DNA from: Planctomycetota bacterium
Lineage (GTDB): Bacteria > Planctomycetota > Phycisphaerae > Phycisphaerales > SM1A02
Assembly: GCA_009926625.1 (NCBI GenBank)
Contig: RFON01000003.1
Coordinates: 1 to 64,000 of the forward strand
Direction of reading: 5' to 3'
DNA: 64,000 nucleotides
Position numbers and translations under genes: made by a program. The notes under the pieces are model-generated. The model was given only the letters and a program-made list of their open reading frames with translations, was not told the DNA's origin and did not search any database. Of this stretch, positions 1 through 9,232 are shown in pieces (within the stretch, counting starts at the first letter, position 1; each line of letters opens with the position of its first letter).

Positions 1-172
1 GCCGCCGCTCTCGCTGGCGAACGACTACCTCACGACCCTCGCCCCGCTCGGACTGCTGCGATGGGACCTTGCAGTGCCACCAACCCGCACAGGTGAGGAC
101 GGCACGGTCGTGTCGTGGCGAACCGTGGTGAGCCGACCGAAGGAACTGGAGATCACTCCCCTGCCGCAGTGA
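1..172 (+). CDS. 3' end of an unidentified protein (partial)
   Basis: An open frame (codons starting at position 2) runs without a stop from the window edge to TGA at 170-172, about 56 residues. It ends in ELEITPLPQ, with typical high-GC third positions. The visible tail (NDYLTTLAPLGLLRWD and after) matches no family I recognise. The stop lies 17 bp before the ATG of the next gene, so the two are probably co-transcribed. Function cannot be named from this fragment. Confidence 0.6.
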   Translation, partial: PPLSLANDYLTTLAPLGLLRWDLAVPPTRTGEDGTVVSWRTVVSRPKELEITPLPQ

Positions 173-189
173 ACTGCGAGGGCGAAGCC

Positions 190-1659
190 ATGTCGTACAT
201 GTCATTCATGTCCTTCACAATCATGTTGCTGCCAATTGCGGCGAGCGTGCCCTTCATGCTGGTGCCGAGTCAGTCCACCGTTCCGTCGGCAGCCACGGCA
301 CCGCCCGCTGCGTCGAATGCGGTCGCGGCAGATTCAGCGACGACCGAAGCCAAGCCACCGCGCCGAGTCCATGTCATCATCGACCGAAAGTCAGGAGCAA
401 GTGGAACGGTCATCTCGGAAGATGAAACGCGCCTCGTCATCGAACGCGCTGGAAAGCGAACGGACTTCAACAAGGATCATGTGATCGATGTCATCGATCT
501 CGTCGATGTGTCATCGCCGACTCCTGCCCTGGTGTACCTGCGCGACGGCGGCGTTCGGCGGATTCAGTTGGTCGCCGATGACTTCGATGAAGTCCGCCAT
601 GTGATCGGCACCGCGCCGCGCAGCATTCCCCGCGAGGAGGTGTACCGCGTCGTGCTGGTGCGCCCCTTCGATGAACAGTTCAAGGCGCTGCGGGAATCCA
701 TCGACCCCGAGGACTTTGCGCGGCGGCTGGCGCTCTGTGACTGGCTGTTCTCGCAGCGACAGTATGCGCTCGCGGAGCAGGAACTCATTCCGCTGGTGGA
801 AGCGAGCAAACTGCCGGAAGCGGTCGCGCTGCTCAAGCGGGTTCGGTCGCAACTGAAGCTCGATACGGCGCGTGCCGCGGCGGCGACCACCCGCGCCGAT
901 GGCAAGACGGAACGAGGGGCGATGCCGCCGACAGCAGCAGTGGACTTGAAGGGACTCCGCCTTCTCAACGATGCCGAGGTCAACATCGTTCGCGTGTACG
1001 AGATCGACTTTGATCGCCCGCCGCGCATCGCCATCGCCCCCGCGGACGCGCGCCAGCTGTTCGCGGATCACGCATCGAATCCGCGGGTTCCGCAAGACCC
1101 AGCCGAACAAAGTGCACTCGCTGAAGGTGATCCGCTGCGAGTCGTTCGGCTTGCCTTTGACCTGAAGGCACGGGACTTTTACCCGCGCATTCGCGTCCTG
1201 ACGGAGCCGGAGTCGATGCTTCGATTCCGCCGTGATGTGCACGACAGTTGGCTCATTCCCAATTGTGCAACAAGCGGCTGCCATGGCGGTCCTGATGGCG
1301 GCTCGCTGTTCCTTCATGTCGGCGAGCGCGGCGACACCCAGATAGCAACCACGAACATGCTGCATGTGCTGCTCGGCCGGACGGGCGATCGCCCCCTGCT
1401 CGACTTCAGTGACGCGGCGCGCTCGCCGCTTCTCCAATATGCGCTGCCCACCGATGAGACCGCGACCCCGCATCCTCCCGTCAAGGGCTGGAAACCCGCG
1501 TTCGGGCGGCGCATGAATGAGTCAAGGCTTGCCGAATCGGTCGCCTGGATCAAGTCGCTCTATCAGCCGCGCCCGACCTACCCCGTGGACTACGAGCCTC
1601 CCGATTTCCGACTGCCGCCCGCTGGCAGCGACGCCGATCAGGATGAACCGTCTCGCTGA
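190..1659 (+). CDS. Secreted cytochrome-c-like protein with CX4CH haem motif
   Basis: This is a 489-residue exported protein. I chose ATG 190 because it opens directly into a hydrophobic segment (MSFTIMLLPIAASVPFML) that looks like a signal peptide; an upstream GTG at 115 would overlap the preceding gene. After a low-complexity Ala/Pro linker, residues about 60-350 form a domain I cannot assign. Residues 359-365 are CATSGCH, a CX4CH haem-binding motif followed by GGPDGG. A C-terminal helix (MNESRLAESVAWIKSLY) could supply a Met axial ligand, as in cytochrome c. Such large proteins with one C-terminal haem motif are common in Planctomycetota. A role in periplasmic electron transfer or an oxidative enzyme is inference; the substrate is unknown. 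Confidence 0.65.
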   Translation: MSYMSFMSFTIMLLPIAASVPFMLVPSQSTVPSAATAPPAASNAVAADSATTEAKPPRRVHVIIDRKSGASGTVISEDETRLVIERAGKRTDFNKDHVIDVIDLVDVSSPTPALVYLRDGGVRRIQLVADDFDEVRHVIGTAPRSIPREEVYRVVLVRPFDEQFKALRESIDPEDFARRLALCDWLFSQRQYALAEQELIPLVEASKLPEAVALLKRVRSQLKLDTARAAAATTRADGKTERGAMPPTAAVDLKGLRLLNDAEVNIVRVYEIDFDRPPRIAIAPADARQLFADHASNPRVPQDPAEQSALAEGDPLRVVRLAFDLKARDFYPRIRVLTEPESMLRFRRDVHDSWLIPNCATSGCHGGPDGGSLFLHVGERGDTQIATTNMLHVLLGRTGDRPLLDFSDAARSPLLQYALPTDETATPHPPVKGWKPAFGRRMNESRLAESVAWIKSLYQPRPTYPVDYEPPDFRLPPAGSDADQDEPSR

Positions 1660-1672
1660 GTCGTTGCGGGCG

Positions 1673-1678
1673 TACACT
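1673..1678 (+). promoter_or_regulatory. -10 element TACACT, near-leaderless promoter
   Basis: TACACT ends 11 nt before ATG 1690. With a transcription start about 6-8 nt downstream of a -10, the 5' leader would be only a few nucleotides. No Shine-Dalgarno sequence is visible. The same hexamer recurs at the same position before several other genes in the window. Confidence 0.5.
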
Positions 1679-1689
1679 CCCACGCTTCC

Positions 1690-3684
1690 ATGAAGAGCAC
1701 ACTTCTTCGCCTCTCGGTGACCGTGGCGGCGACCTGCGTGACGATCGGGTGCGAGGACCCGCAGCTCGCCGAACGAGACGCGGCGGCGCGTCAGATTCGC
1801 GATGGCGGCGCGAAAATCGCCCAAGCGGCGAGGTTGGCGAGCACCGATCGAATTGCCGCGGCGGAAGCTCTTCGAGCGGCTGGATCGAACTTGGGACGCG
1901 TTTCGAATGCAACAAGTGCGCAGAAGCAGGCTGCTGCGGGTCTCGCGGCGAGCGCCCTGACGCAGGCGGCGCTGCTCGAGCTCGGGCGGGTCGATCAACT
2001 GGAAAGCGAGAACCGCGCAGCGCGGACTGTTGCTGCGGGACTCCTCTCAGTCATTGACTGGCTCCAGATCGCTGCAGCATCGGAAGGCGGCGCGCCCTCG
2101 GGCGACTTGGGGTCGGATCTCACGGCTGCGTCGGCAACTCGATCAAGCTTGGAAGGCGAGCGAGAGCAGTTGGAAGAGCAGGTCGCTGGCTTGCAGGCCG
2201 CGGGCGCTGATGCGCTCAACCGTGCGCAGGCGCTCTTGGAGGAAGCGGAGGCAATTCGTCAGCGTGCGGCGAGTGCTGGCCCTGGAGAGATCACAGCGAT
2301 CGCAGAGGAAGCGGCTGAACAGCGGAATCTCGCGATTCCGTTGCAAGCCGAGGCATCGACGGCCGAGTCAACGGCGGCGATCCAGCAGTCGCTCCTTCGC
2401 ATTCGAACCGCAGAGGCGACCGGCGCAGCAACGCGCGTGGAAGCGATCGAGCGGGCCATCGATTCACTCGAGCGGCTTGGATCCTCACGCGAGCGGACAG
2501 CGCAATCCTCCGCGGAACTTGCTGCTGAGTTGGAGCGGCGAATCGAGGAACTGCTGAATGCCGCCGATCCGGAGGCTGATGCAGGGCTCCGCGGATGTGC
2601 GGAGCGAGCGCAGCAGGACCTTGAGAACGCACGCAGTTCATCGCAGCTGATCGGCGCGCAGGCGAGTGTTTCGTTCCAGATCCAGGCTGCGGTCGCACGC
2701 TCCCACCTCAGCAGGAGCCAGTCTGAGTTCCAACATGCTCTCCTGCTGCATGCGCTCGCCGAAAGCCCTGCGATGACCGAGAAGGCCGGCGCCTATCGCT
2801 CCAAGGCGAACGAGTGGCTGGCGAAGGCGCAGGCATCGACCCAGGCGGCCTTGGATGCTTACACCGAACTGCAGTCCATGCTCGCGTCGGGCGGCGAGTC
2901 CGATGGCAAGCGCGCACTCGGAGAAACCGTGGCGCGAGCCCTGCAGTCGATCAAGAGCCCGAACTTCGATGTTCCGCCGATCCGTTCAACGACGGAAACC
3001 GCAGCGGCATCCGCGTCTGAGGGAGGCGAGTCGCCTGCGGCTGATGCGGGCAGTACCGCGGACACCTCGACGGGTGCGGGGGAAGCGGCGCCGCCTGGAC
3101 CACCGTTTGCAACGGCGGATGCCTTGGCGGCGTTCATGGGTGACCCGAACAAGGATCCAGCTGCGATGGCGGCAGTCGATGAGTTCACCATCGCGGAGAC
3201 GGACGAAGGACGACAGGTCGCCAGCATCCTCATCGCCCCGATGCGTTCACTCGGCGCGCTTCAAGTGGCAATGCGCGACAAGTTCGGATCGGCGGATCTC
3301 GGTGCGATGCGGGCAGCTCTTGGTGGTGGCGGGAAAGTCAGCGTTGTGGAAGCGACCGAGTCCGCCGCCACACTCGAACTCCGATCGCAGATGGGTGCGC
3401 TCGCGATGCAAGCGTCAAAGGCGGAGAACGGTTGGAAGTTGGACATGGATGCAACGAGTCAAGCGATGCCCGATCAAGTTCGGATGCAGTTGACCGCTGC
3501 GAAGGCGATCATCGGGCCACTGCTTGGTGCGATGGACTCGGTGCGGCAGAAGGTGGAGTCGGGGGAGATCACGACGCCTCAAGAAGTGCAAGCGGCGCTT
3601 GGCATGGCGATGCAGAGGGCGATGGGAGGTGGCCGCGGCGGACCACCGAGCGGCTCGGGCGGCGACGAACCGCAGGAGCCCTGA
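1690..3684 (+). CDS. Large Ala/Glu-rich coiled-coil lipoprotein
   Basis: A 664-residue protein whose N-terminus (MKSTLLRLSVTVAATCVTIGC) is a lipoprotein-type signal with Cys21 as likely acylation site. Residues about 25-410 are strongly helical, rich in Ala, Glu, Gln and Arg, with long heptad-like stretches, so an extended coiled coil is likely. An acidic/Ser-Ala linker (about 430-475) precedes a compact C-terminal domain (about 475-640), and the end is Gly-rich. I do not recognise a named family. It probably sits on the inner face of the outer membrane or on the inner membrane, as a structural or scaffold protein. It has its own TACACT -10 element 11 nt before the start codon. Confidence 0.6.
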   Translation: MKSTLLRLSVTVAATCVTIGCEDPQLAERDAAARQIRDGGAKIAQAARLASTDRIAAAEALRAAGSNLGRVSNATSAQKQAAAGLAASALTQAALLELGRVDQLESENRAARTVAAGLLSVIDWLQIAAASEGGAPSGDLGSDLTAASATRSSLEGEREQLEEQVAGLQAAGADALNRAQALLEEAEAIRQRAASAGPGEITAIAEEAAEQRNLAIPLQAEASTAESTAAIQQSLLRIRTAEATGAATRVEAIERAIDSLERLGSSRERTAQSSAELAAELERRIEELLNAADPEADAGLRGCAERAQQDLENARSSSQLIGAQASVSFQIQAAVARSHLSRSQSEFQHALLLHALAESPAMTEKAGAYRSKANEWLAKAQASTQAALDAYTELQSMLASGGESDGKRALGETVARALQSIKSPNFDVPPIRSTTETAAASASEGGESPAADAGSTADTSTGAGEAAPPGPPFATADALAAFMGDPNKDPAAMAAVDEFTIAETDEGRQVASILIAPMRSLGALQVAMRDKFGSADLGAMRAALGGGGKVSVVEATESAATLELRSQMGALAMQASKAENGWKLDMDATSQAMPDQVRMQLTAAKAIIGPLLGAMDSVRQKVESGEITTPQEVQAALGMAMQRAMGGGRGGPPSGSGGDEPQEP

Positions 3685-3723
3685 CGAAACCTCGGCTCGG
3701 AGCGATGGATCCTCGCGGCAACT

Positions 3724-4839
3724 TCAGGGAATCATGGCCAACACGCTTTCAGCGGCTTGCCGAACCTGTGGATCTTCGTTGTCGTTGGCAGTGATGGACT
3801 TCAACGCCTGGCGCAGCGGATGCTGCGGGTCGGTTCGGAGGACATCCAACGCGCACCACACTGCGTTTCGCCTGGCTTGGATCGCACCAACCCGCGTCAG
3901 CGCGCTGACGCCCATCGCAGCGCGCCTCGAGCGTTGATCCCACTGAAGGACTTCGTGCAATTCGAACGCAGCGCTGCGCCCATCCCACGCTGGGTCGACC
4001 CCCCGCCGCCGCGATTGCCGCGTTGGTTGGTTGTGCGGACACACTTCCTGGCAGATGTCGCAGCCGAACAGCCAGTCGCCGGCCCTCGAAGCGACATCCA
4101 CTTCGGGCAGTGACCGCTGCTCGATGGTGATGGTCGTGATGCAGCGCGATGCATCAACACTCCACGGGGAGATCGCCGAGGTCGGACACGCATCGATGCA
4201 GCGCGTACAGGTGCCACAAGGATCCTGCGCAGCAGGCTGCGCCGTGGGTTGCAGCCGCGCGGTGGTGAAGTACGAGGCGAGCACGGTCCACGATCCAACA
4301 CCCTCGGTGATCAACAGGGTGTTCTTTCCGATGCGCCCGATGCCTGCACGCTCTGCGAGTTCCCGTTCCGGCACCGGCTCGATGTCGCAGCACACCTTTC
4401 CGCGGGTGCCGGGCAGGGCAGCCTCGAGTTCATGCTGCAGGATCCGAAGCCGCCGCTTCATCACACGGTGATAGTCCTCGCCGCGTGCGTAGCGCGCCAC
4501 GCGACCGCGCGGACTTCCCTCGACGGCATCCTTGCGCGCAGGCCGTTCATCTGGTCGTCCATCGTGATACCTCGCAGCCACGACAAGCACACTCTGCGTT
4601 CCTGGAACGATGCGCGCTGGATCAACCCGAACATCGAAGTGCGACAGCATCCAACGCATCGGCCCATGCCGGCCTTGTTCCAGCCAGGCGCGAAGTTCCG
4701 CACCACGCCGACTCGGCGAGGCATCGCAGACGCCCGCTGCGGCGAAGCCCAACTCGCGCGCCCTCGTCAGGCACCACTCAGTACAGCCACGGGGGTCGGT
4801 TGGAATCACTCGCGTACCGCCGCCTTGCATGGCGTTCAC
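3724..4839 (-). CDS. queG: Epoxyqueuosine reductase QueG
   Basis: A 371-residue cobalamin-dependent iron-sulfur enzyme that reduces epoxyqueuosine to queuosine in the wobble base of GUN tRNAs, the last step of the pathway. Family signatures are clear: ARYARGEDYH near residue 120, RAGIGRIGKNTLLI near 170, and two 4Fe-4S cysteine clusters, CGTCTRCIDACPTS and CDICQEVCPHNQP. The C-terminus has a HEAT-like helical tail as in characterised QueG. The GTG start at 4839 forms a 4-bp GTGA overlap with the stop of hpnE, so translation is likely coupled; ATG 4830 is an alternative. Its place at the end of a squalene operon appears to be passive operon membership. Confidence 0.93.
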   Translation of the reverse strand: MNAMQGGGTRVIPTDPRGCTEWCLTRARELGFAAAGVCDASPSRRGAELRAWLEQGRHGPMRWMLSHFDVRVDPARIVPGTQSVLVVAARYHDGRPDERPARKDAVEGSPRGRVARYARGEDYHRVMKRRLRILQHELEAALPGTRGKVCCDIEPVPERELAERAGIGRIGKNTLLITEGVGSWTVLASYFTTARLQPTAQPAAQDPCGTCTRCIDACPTSAISPWSVDASRCITTITIEQRSLPEVDVASRAGDWLFGCDICQEVCPHNQPTRQSRRRGVDPAWDGRSAAFELHEVLQWDQRSRRAAMGVSALTRVGAIQARRNAVWCALDVLRTDPQHPLRQALKSITANDNEDPQVRQAAESVLAMIP

Positions 4840-6242
4840 AGTCCGAGCCAGCGCGCCAGCGGCGCCGCGGGAACATCTGGCACAAGGGCGTCACCGCTCG
4901 GTTCGCCCGAGGCGCTCGGTACGGCCGCAGCCGCGAGGTAGCCGCTGCGAACCGCCCCTTCCATGGTGGCGGGCCAACCCGTTGCGCACCAATCGCCCGC
5001 GAGAAGGAGATTCTCCACGCCGCCGCGGATGCCATCCGGTCGTGCCGTCGGTCGCAGCGCATCGATGCCAGGCACGCCAGCAAAGGTGGCACGCTTCTCC
5101 TTCACCGCACGAAACGCAGCTGGCTGCAGCCCGCTCGCGCGCGGAAGTGCCCAGTGGACATCGCGCATCACGCGGTTGACGATTGTCTGCTCATCGAGAT
5201 CGACCCATGAATCAGCCGCGCTGATGACTGCATGCACTTGGTGACGACCCTGCGCATCCCGTTGCTTGCGGAACAACCACTGCGTGTCTCGACCCGGCAA
5301 GACAAGATGCGGCGTGTCCATGATCGGCGCATCAAAGGCCAGGTGCACCCCAAGGATTGGGCTGAACGCGATCTCATCCAGGCGCTTCAGTCGAACATCC
5401 GCTGCCACCAAGGCCGTGGAGCAAAGCTTTGCGAGTCGATCGGGTGGCACGGAAGCGATGACTGCGGATGCTTCGACCACGCCCTCGTCGGTCACCACCC
5501 CGGTCACGCGTCTCCCGTCATACGAGATGGCGAGGGCGCTGACACCAAGCCTCATCGCGCCCCCACGCGACTCGATGAACTGCTGTGCGGGGTCGTAGAG
5601 TTCCACGAGCGGACGAAGCGACAGCCCCATCACGGGGCTCCACGAATCCTGCAAGAATCCCGCCTGAAAGACATACATCGCAAGCGACGCTTCAGTCTTG
5701 CTGCACGGCATGTTGCAGGCGCTGACGACGACCGGCTCCCAGAAATGCGATCGAGCGCGCTCCGTCTGCCGCGTCTCATCGAGGAACTCGCCGAACGATC
5801 TTCCCTTCCAACGCGCTCGCCCCTCGCGGCCGAGCCGGATGAGGCGCCACATCGCGCGAGCGACCGCGCGCTTGTCCTCCTGCCGCAGAAATCGCATTCG
5901 CAGGAAGCTGCTCGTGAAATGCGCGGGTGCCGGCAATCGGCACGGGGTCATCTCGTCCGGATCACTCGGTGGATTCGCCCACCAAATGGTTCGGTGCCAT
6001 TCGATCATGTCCAGCACGCCGAGCCGACCGTACAGGTCAAGCAAGTTGGTGCAACTGCCCATCAGGACATGCTGGCAATTGTCGAGCATCTCGCCAGTGC
6101 GCGGATCGACGAAACTGGTAGCGCGCCCGCCGAGCTTTCGCTTCGATTCGAGAACGACGACCGACCGTCCTGCCTCGGCCAAACGCACTGCAGCGGCAAG
6201 TCCGGCGAGACCGCCACCGACGATGACGATCGGCGGTCCCAT
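4836..6242 (-). CDS. hpnE: Hydroxysqualene dehydroxylase HpnE
   Basis: A 468-residue FAD-dependent amine-oxidase-family protein. It starts with the dinucleotide-binding motif IVGGGLAGLAAAVRLAEAG and has the family's RKLGGRATSF and NCQHVLMGSCTNLLDLYG segments. It ends with the FAD-contact motif LLLAGDWCATGWPATMEGAVRSG (quoted in part: AGDWCATGWPATMEGA). In the HpnCDE pathway it converts hydroxysqualene to squalene with reduced flavin. The frame stays open far upstream, but ATG 6242 is the right start: it precedes the FAD motif directly and shares its A with the stop of hpnD (TGATG). Confidence 0.93.
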   Translation of the reverse strand: MGPPIVIVGGGLAGLAAAVRLAEAGRSVVVLESKRKLGGRATSFVDPRTGEMLDNCQHVLMGSCTNLLDLYGRLGVLDMIEWHRTIWWANPPSDPDEMTPCRLPAPAHFTSSFLRMRFLRQEDKRAVARAMWRLIRLGREGRARWKGRSFGEFLDETRQTERARSHFWEPVVVSACNMPCSKTEASLAMYVFQAGFLQDSWSPVMGLSLRPLVELYDPAQQFIESRGGAMRLGVSALAISYDGRRVTGVVTDEGVVEASAVIASVPPDRLAKLCSTALVAADVRLKRLDEIAFSPILGVHLAFDAPIMDTPHLVLPGRDTQWLFRKQRDAQGRHQVHAVISAADSWVDLDEQTIVNRVMRDVHWALPRASGLQPAAFRAVKEKRATFAGVPGIDALRPTARPDGIRGGVENLLLAGDWCATGWPATMEGAVRSGYLAAAAVPSASGEPSGDALVPDVPAAPLARWLGL

Positions 6243-7129
6243 CAGCGCACGCCCGAAAGACGCGCGCCAAGGATGACCAGCAACTTCTGCAGCTTCGGCA
6301 CGGAGACGCGGCATTGCACGACCCGCTCTGGGCGCGCGGCCATTCGCTCCAGCAACGCGCGGTACATGCCGGTCAGCCCGCGCAGCGTTGGTCGGCAGGA
6401 CGGCTCGATCAGTGAATCGAGCTGCGCACTTGCCTCGAATCGTTCCCGAGCCGCCGTGATCATGCCGTCCATGAGTCGGTGACAACGCGGTGGATCCTGC
6501 CAACGCAGCAGCGCGTCGACATCGATCCCCGCCGCGTCGAAATGATCCTGTGGAATGTAGACACGCCCCATTCGTGCATCTTCCGCCACATCGCGGATCA
6601 CGTTCACCAACTGGAACGCAACACCGCGTTCGGACGCGAGCACCAGTGCATCGGGGCTCTGGTATCCCCAGATTCGCACACACACCCGACCGACGGAACT
6701 GGCGACTTGCTCGCAGTACCGCCGCAAGTCCGCGCCATCCTGCAACCGCCGCGTTTGGAGATCCGCGATCTGTCCATCGATCATCGCTTCGAAATCCGAC
6801 GCATCAAGCGGATACGCACGCGCCACTGCCGCAAGCGCACGCCACAGGGACTTGGAGTCCCCCGCCTCGCCCGCGAGCGCGGCGCGCGTCTGCACACGGA
6901 ATGCGTGGATGCTGCGTGCCGCATCGCTTCCCGCCGATGCACCGTCAACGATGTCGTCGGCCTCGCGCATCCATGCGTAAATCGCGTACATCGCAGAGCG
7001 CTGCGGTTCAGGGGTCAGGCGGAGTCCCCAGTAGAAGTTCGCGGCGCGGGTTCGCGTCACCTCACGGCAGTACGCGACCGCATCACGAAGGTCATCGTGG
7101 AGAAGCAGTGTCCCTGCGGCTGCACTCAT
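6242..7129 (-). CDS. hpnD: Presqualene diphosphate synthase HpnD
   Basis: A 295-residue trans-isoprenyl diphosphate synthase-like enzyme that condenses two farnesyl diphosphates to presqualene diphosphate. The first Asp-rich motif is MREADDIVDG and the second is NVIRDVAEDARMGRVYIP; both bind the Mg-diphosphate. The C-terminal hydrophobic segment (KLQKLLVILGARLSG) fits membrane association. ATG 7129 is chosen because it begins just before the fold (TLLLHDDLRDAVAYCREV) and overlaps the hpnC stop as ATGA. It acts between farnesyl diphosphate and HpnC in squalene formation. Confidence 0.93.
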   Translation of the reverse strand: MSAAAGTLLLHDDLRDAVAYCREVTRTRAANFYWGLRLTPEPQRSAMYAIYAWMREADDIVDGASAGSDAARSIHAFRVQTRAALAGEAGDSKSLWRALAAVARAYPLDASDFEAMIDGQIADLQTRRLQDGADLRRYCEQVASSVGRVCVRIWGYQSPDALVLASERGVAFQLVNVIRDVAEDARMGRVYIPQDHFDAAGIDVDALLRWQDPPRCHRLMDGMITAARERFEASAQLDSLIEPSCRPTLRGLTGMYRALLERMAARPERVVQCRVSVPKLQKLLVILGARLSGVR

Positions 7130-8106
7130 GCGGCGCGCGGCTCCCTCCGCTGTGTCCGCACCGCCGAAGCGGCGCTCCACCGCGCCTGCAGGAGCAGTCG
7201 GATCTTGCTGAACGCAGTGAGTTTCGGACGCGCGAGGCATGTCTCGAAGTTCCACGACTCGATCAACTGCAGCGTCTGGACCCCGCCTTCGCGAAAGAGC
7301 CAGATCAATGGTCGATGCCTTGGTTGAAGCCGCTCGATCAACTCGCCGCCCCTCTCGAAGAGCGGCCAGGTGCGATCTACGAGGGATCGGATGGTTTCGC
7401 GGTACTCGCCGAGAAAGCTCCGATCCGGCGCGAATCCTCGCTGGCATGTCAGCGAGAGTCGCTCGACGAAGAGTTCCCCTCGCCAGCATTCGGCAGGAAG
7501 GTAGATGCGGTCACGCTCGAGGAGGTCGCGACGCACATCCTGCCAGTGGTTCACCAATTGGAGGCCCGTACAGATGGCATCGCTTGCAGCGAGCGACGCT
7601 TCGTCTCGCGCCTCATCGAGCAACATGAGCACGATGCGACCGACGGGATCCGCGCTGAGTCGGCAGTACCCGATGAGCTCATCCCATGTCGCGTACTGCG
7701 TGACCTTCTGATCCATCTCGAACGCTCGGATGAGGTCCAGAAACGGCTTCCGCGGCAGCGCGTGCCGCGCCACGACTGGCGCAAGGGCGGTGAACACTGG
7801 ATGAAACGACCGCCCAGTGCCCATCACCTCGGTCCCCTCGCGCCACCATGCAAGCAGTGAAGTCGCTTGCTCGCGCGATCCGCTCTCATCACCAAGATCA
7901 TCGGCGCAGCGGCAGAACGCATAGACCGCAGCAAAGTCGTCGTGCAGATGGCGTGGCACGAACCCGCTGAGCACGCTGAAATTCTCCCCGTGCCCGCGCG
8001 CGAGACGCAAGCACCACGCCTGCGCTTCCGCCAGTGTGCATGCGCAGTCCAGCCCCGGTCCATAGCGCCCAAGTTCAAGCGTGCGGTCGGCTTTCGTCGA
8101 TCCCAT
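7126..8106 (-). CDS. hpnC: Hydroxysqualene synthase HpnC
   Basis: A 326-residue squalene/phytoene synthase-family protein that converts presqualene diphosphate to hydroxysqualene. The Asp-rich motifs are FCRCADDLGDESG near residue 65 and LVNHWQDVRRDLLERDRIYLP near 185. It is the promoter-proximal gene of hpnC-hpnD-hpnE-queG. A TACCCT -10-like hexamer (8121-8116, minus strand) ends 9 nt before the ATG. Gene order and the separate hpnD and hpnE neighbours distinguish it from a phytoene synthase. No squalene-hopene cyclase is in the window, so the end product (hopanoid, sterol or squalene itself) is unknown. Confidence 0.92.
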   Translation of the reverse strand: MGSTKADRTLELGRYGPGLDCACTLAEAQAWCLRLARGHGENFSVLSGFVPRHLHDDFAAVYAFCRCADDLGDESGSREQATSLLAWWREGTEVMGTGRSFHPVFTALAPVVARHALPRKPFLDLIRAFEMDQKVTQYATWDELIGYCRLSADPVGRIVLMLLDEARDEASLAASDAICTGLQLVNHWQDVRRDLLERDRIYLPAECWRGELFVERLSLTCQRGFAPDRSFLGEYRETIRSLVDRTWPLFERGGELIERLQPRHRPLIWLFREGGVQTLQLIESWNFETCLARPKLTAFSKIRLLLQARWSAASAVRTQRREPRAA

Positions 8107-8115
8107 GCCATCGAG

Positions 8116-8121
8116 AGGGTA
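8116..8121 (-). promoter_or_regulatory. -10 element TACCCT of hpnCDE-queG
   Basis: On the minus strand TACCCT ends 9 nt before the hpnC ATG at 8106. It lies 25 bp from the divergent ispH -10, so both halves of the isoprenoid locus are driven from one short intergenic region. Confidence 0.4.
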
Positions 8122-8146
8122 CCGCAGAGTTCAAATGCGGCGCGGA

Positions 8147-8152
8147 TATGAT
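8147..8152 (+). promoter_or_regulatory. -10 element TATGAT of ispH
   Basis: TATGAT ends 9 nt before the ispH ATG at 8162. There is no clear Shine-Dalgarno between them, consistent with a near-leaderless transcript. Confidence 0.45.
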
Positions 8153-8161
8153 TGCTGGCAG

Positions 8162-9232
8162 ATGAAGATCATCCTGGCAAATCCGCGCGGCTTCTGTGCA
8201 GGCGTCTACATGGCGATCGATGTGGTCGATCAGCTCTTGGAAATCTGCCCCGACGAGCCGATCTTCGTCTATCACGAAATCGTCCACAACCGCCATGTTG
8301 TCCAGCGATTTCAGCGACGCGGCGTGCGCTTTGTCGAGTCCGTCGAGGAAGTGCCCGACGGTTCCATCGTGGTGTTCAGCGCGCATGGCGTGAGTCCGGA
8401 AGTCCGCCAACTTGCGAAGGCGAAGAAACTGCTTTCCGTTGATGCGACATGCCCGCTGGTCACCAAGGTTCATGCCGAGGCGATTCGCTACGCGCGCAAA
8501 GGCTTCCAGATCCTGTTGGTCGGCCATCGCCACCATCAGGAGGTCGTCGGCACGCTTGGCGAGGCTCCAGAGGTGATGCAGGTGGTCGAGAGTCCGGCCG
8601 ACATCCCCTCGCTGAAAGTGGACGATCCGGAGAAGCTCATCTACCTGACGCAGACCACCCTGTCGCTTGACGATGCAGGCGTCATCATCGAGGCGCTCAA
8701 GCGAGCATTCCCGCAGATCAAGGAACCGCCCGCAAGCGACATCTGTTATGCAACGACCAATCGTCAGATGGCCGTGCGTGCGATCGCCCCTCAGTGCGAT
8801 CTGGTCCTCGTCGTGGGCAGCGCAAACTCCTCGAACTCCGTTCGCCTCACGGAGATCGCCATGAACATGGGCACGCCGGCGCGGCTGATCGATGATCGCA
8901 GCGAGCTGAAGCGCGAGTGGTTCGTCGGTGTGCAAACACTCCTCGTGACCGCGGGAGCGAGCGCTCCGGAAGACTTGGTGCACGAACTGATCGAGGAACT
9001 CGTCCGCACGCATGGCGCCGAAGTGGAGCAGCACGATGTGCGGCATGAGGAAGTGGAGTTCGGCCTTCCAGGCAGCCTCAAGTCCCTGATGCGGGAACGT
9101 GGTATCGACCCAGAAGGTCGGCGAATCGTGCGAGGCGACGAGGGAAGTCGGTTGCGTGAGTGGTTCGGCGCCCACAACATCCCATTCCGCATCGTCGACC
9201 TCACGGTGCAGGGCACGGCGGTCGCGCCTTGA
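8162..9232 (+). CDS. ispH: 4-hydroxy-3-methylbut-2-enyl diphosphate reductase IspH
   Basis: A 356-residue 4Fe-4S enzyme, the last step of the MEP pathway, giving IPP and DMAPP. The three cluster cysteines are visible: NPRGFCAGV at the N-terminus, SVDATCPLVTKVH near residue 97, and DICYATTNRQ near 193. The SANSSNSVRL substrate-binding segment follows. ATG 8162 is chosen since MKIILANPRGFCAG is the family N-terminus; an upstream ATG at 8081 would invade hpnC. It is divergent from hpnCDE, which use its products after chain elongation. It is translationally coupled to rlmN. Confidence 0.96.
   Translation: MKIILANPRGFCAGVYMAIDVVDQLLEICPDEPIFVYHEIVHNRHVVQRFQRRGVRFVESVEEVPDGSIVVFSAHGVSPEVRQLAKAKKLLSVDATCPLVTKVHAEAIRYARKGFQILLVGHRHHQEVVGTLGEAPEVMQVVESPADIPSLKVDDPEKLIYLTQTTLSLDDAGVIIEALKRAFPQIKEPPASDICYATTNRQMAVRAIAPQCDLVLVVGSANSSNSVRLTEIAMNMGTPARLIDDRSELKREWFVGVQTLLVTAGASAPEDLVHELIEELVRTHGAEVEQHDVRHEEVEFGLPGSLKSLMRERGIDPEGRRIVRGDEGSRLREWFGAHNIPFRIVDLTVQGTAVAP

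Noticed and set aside
511-1473. A 320-codon minus-strand frame opposite the cytochrome-like gene
   Set aside because: No motif, Arg/His-rich shadow product; the plus strand has a signal peptide and haem motif.
8081-8161. The upstream ATG of the ispH frame as the start
   Set aside because: It lies inside hpnC and upstream of the ispH -10. The conserved N-terminus begins at 8162.
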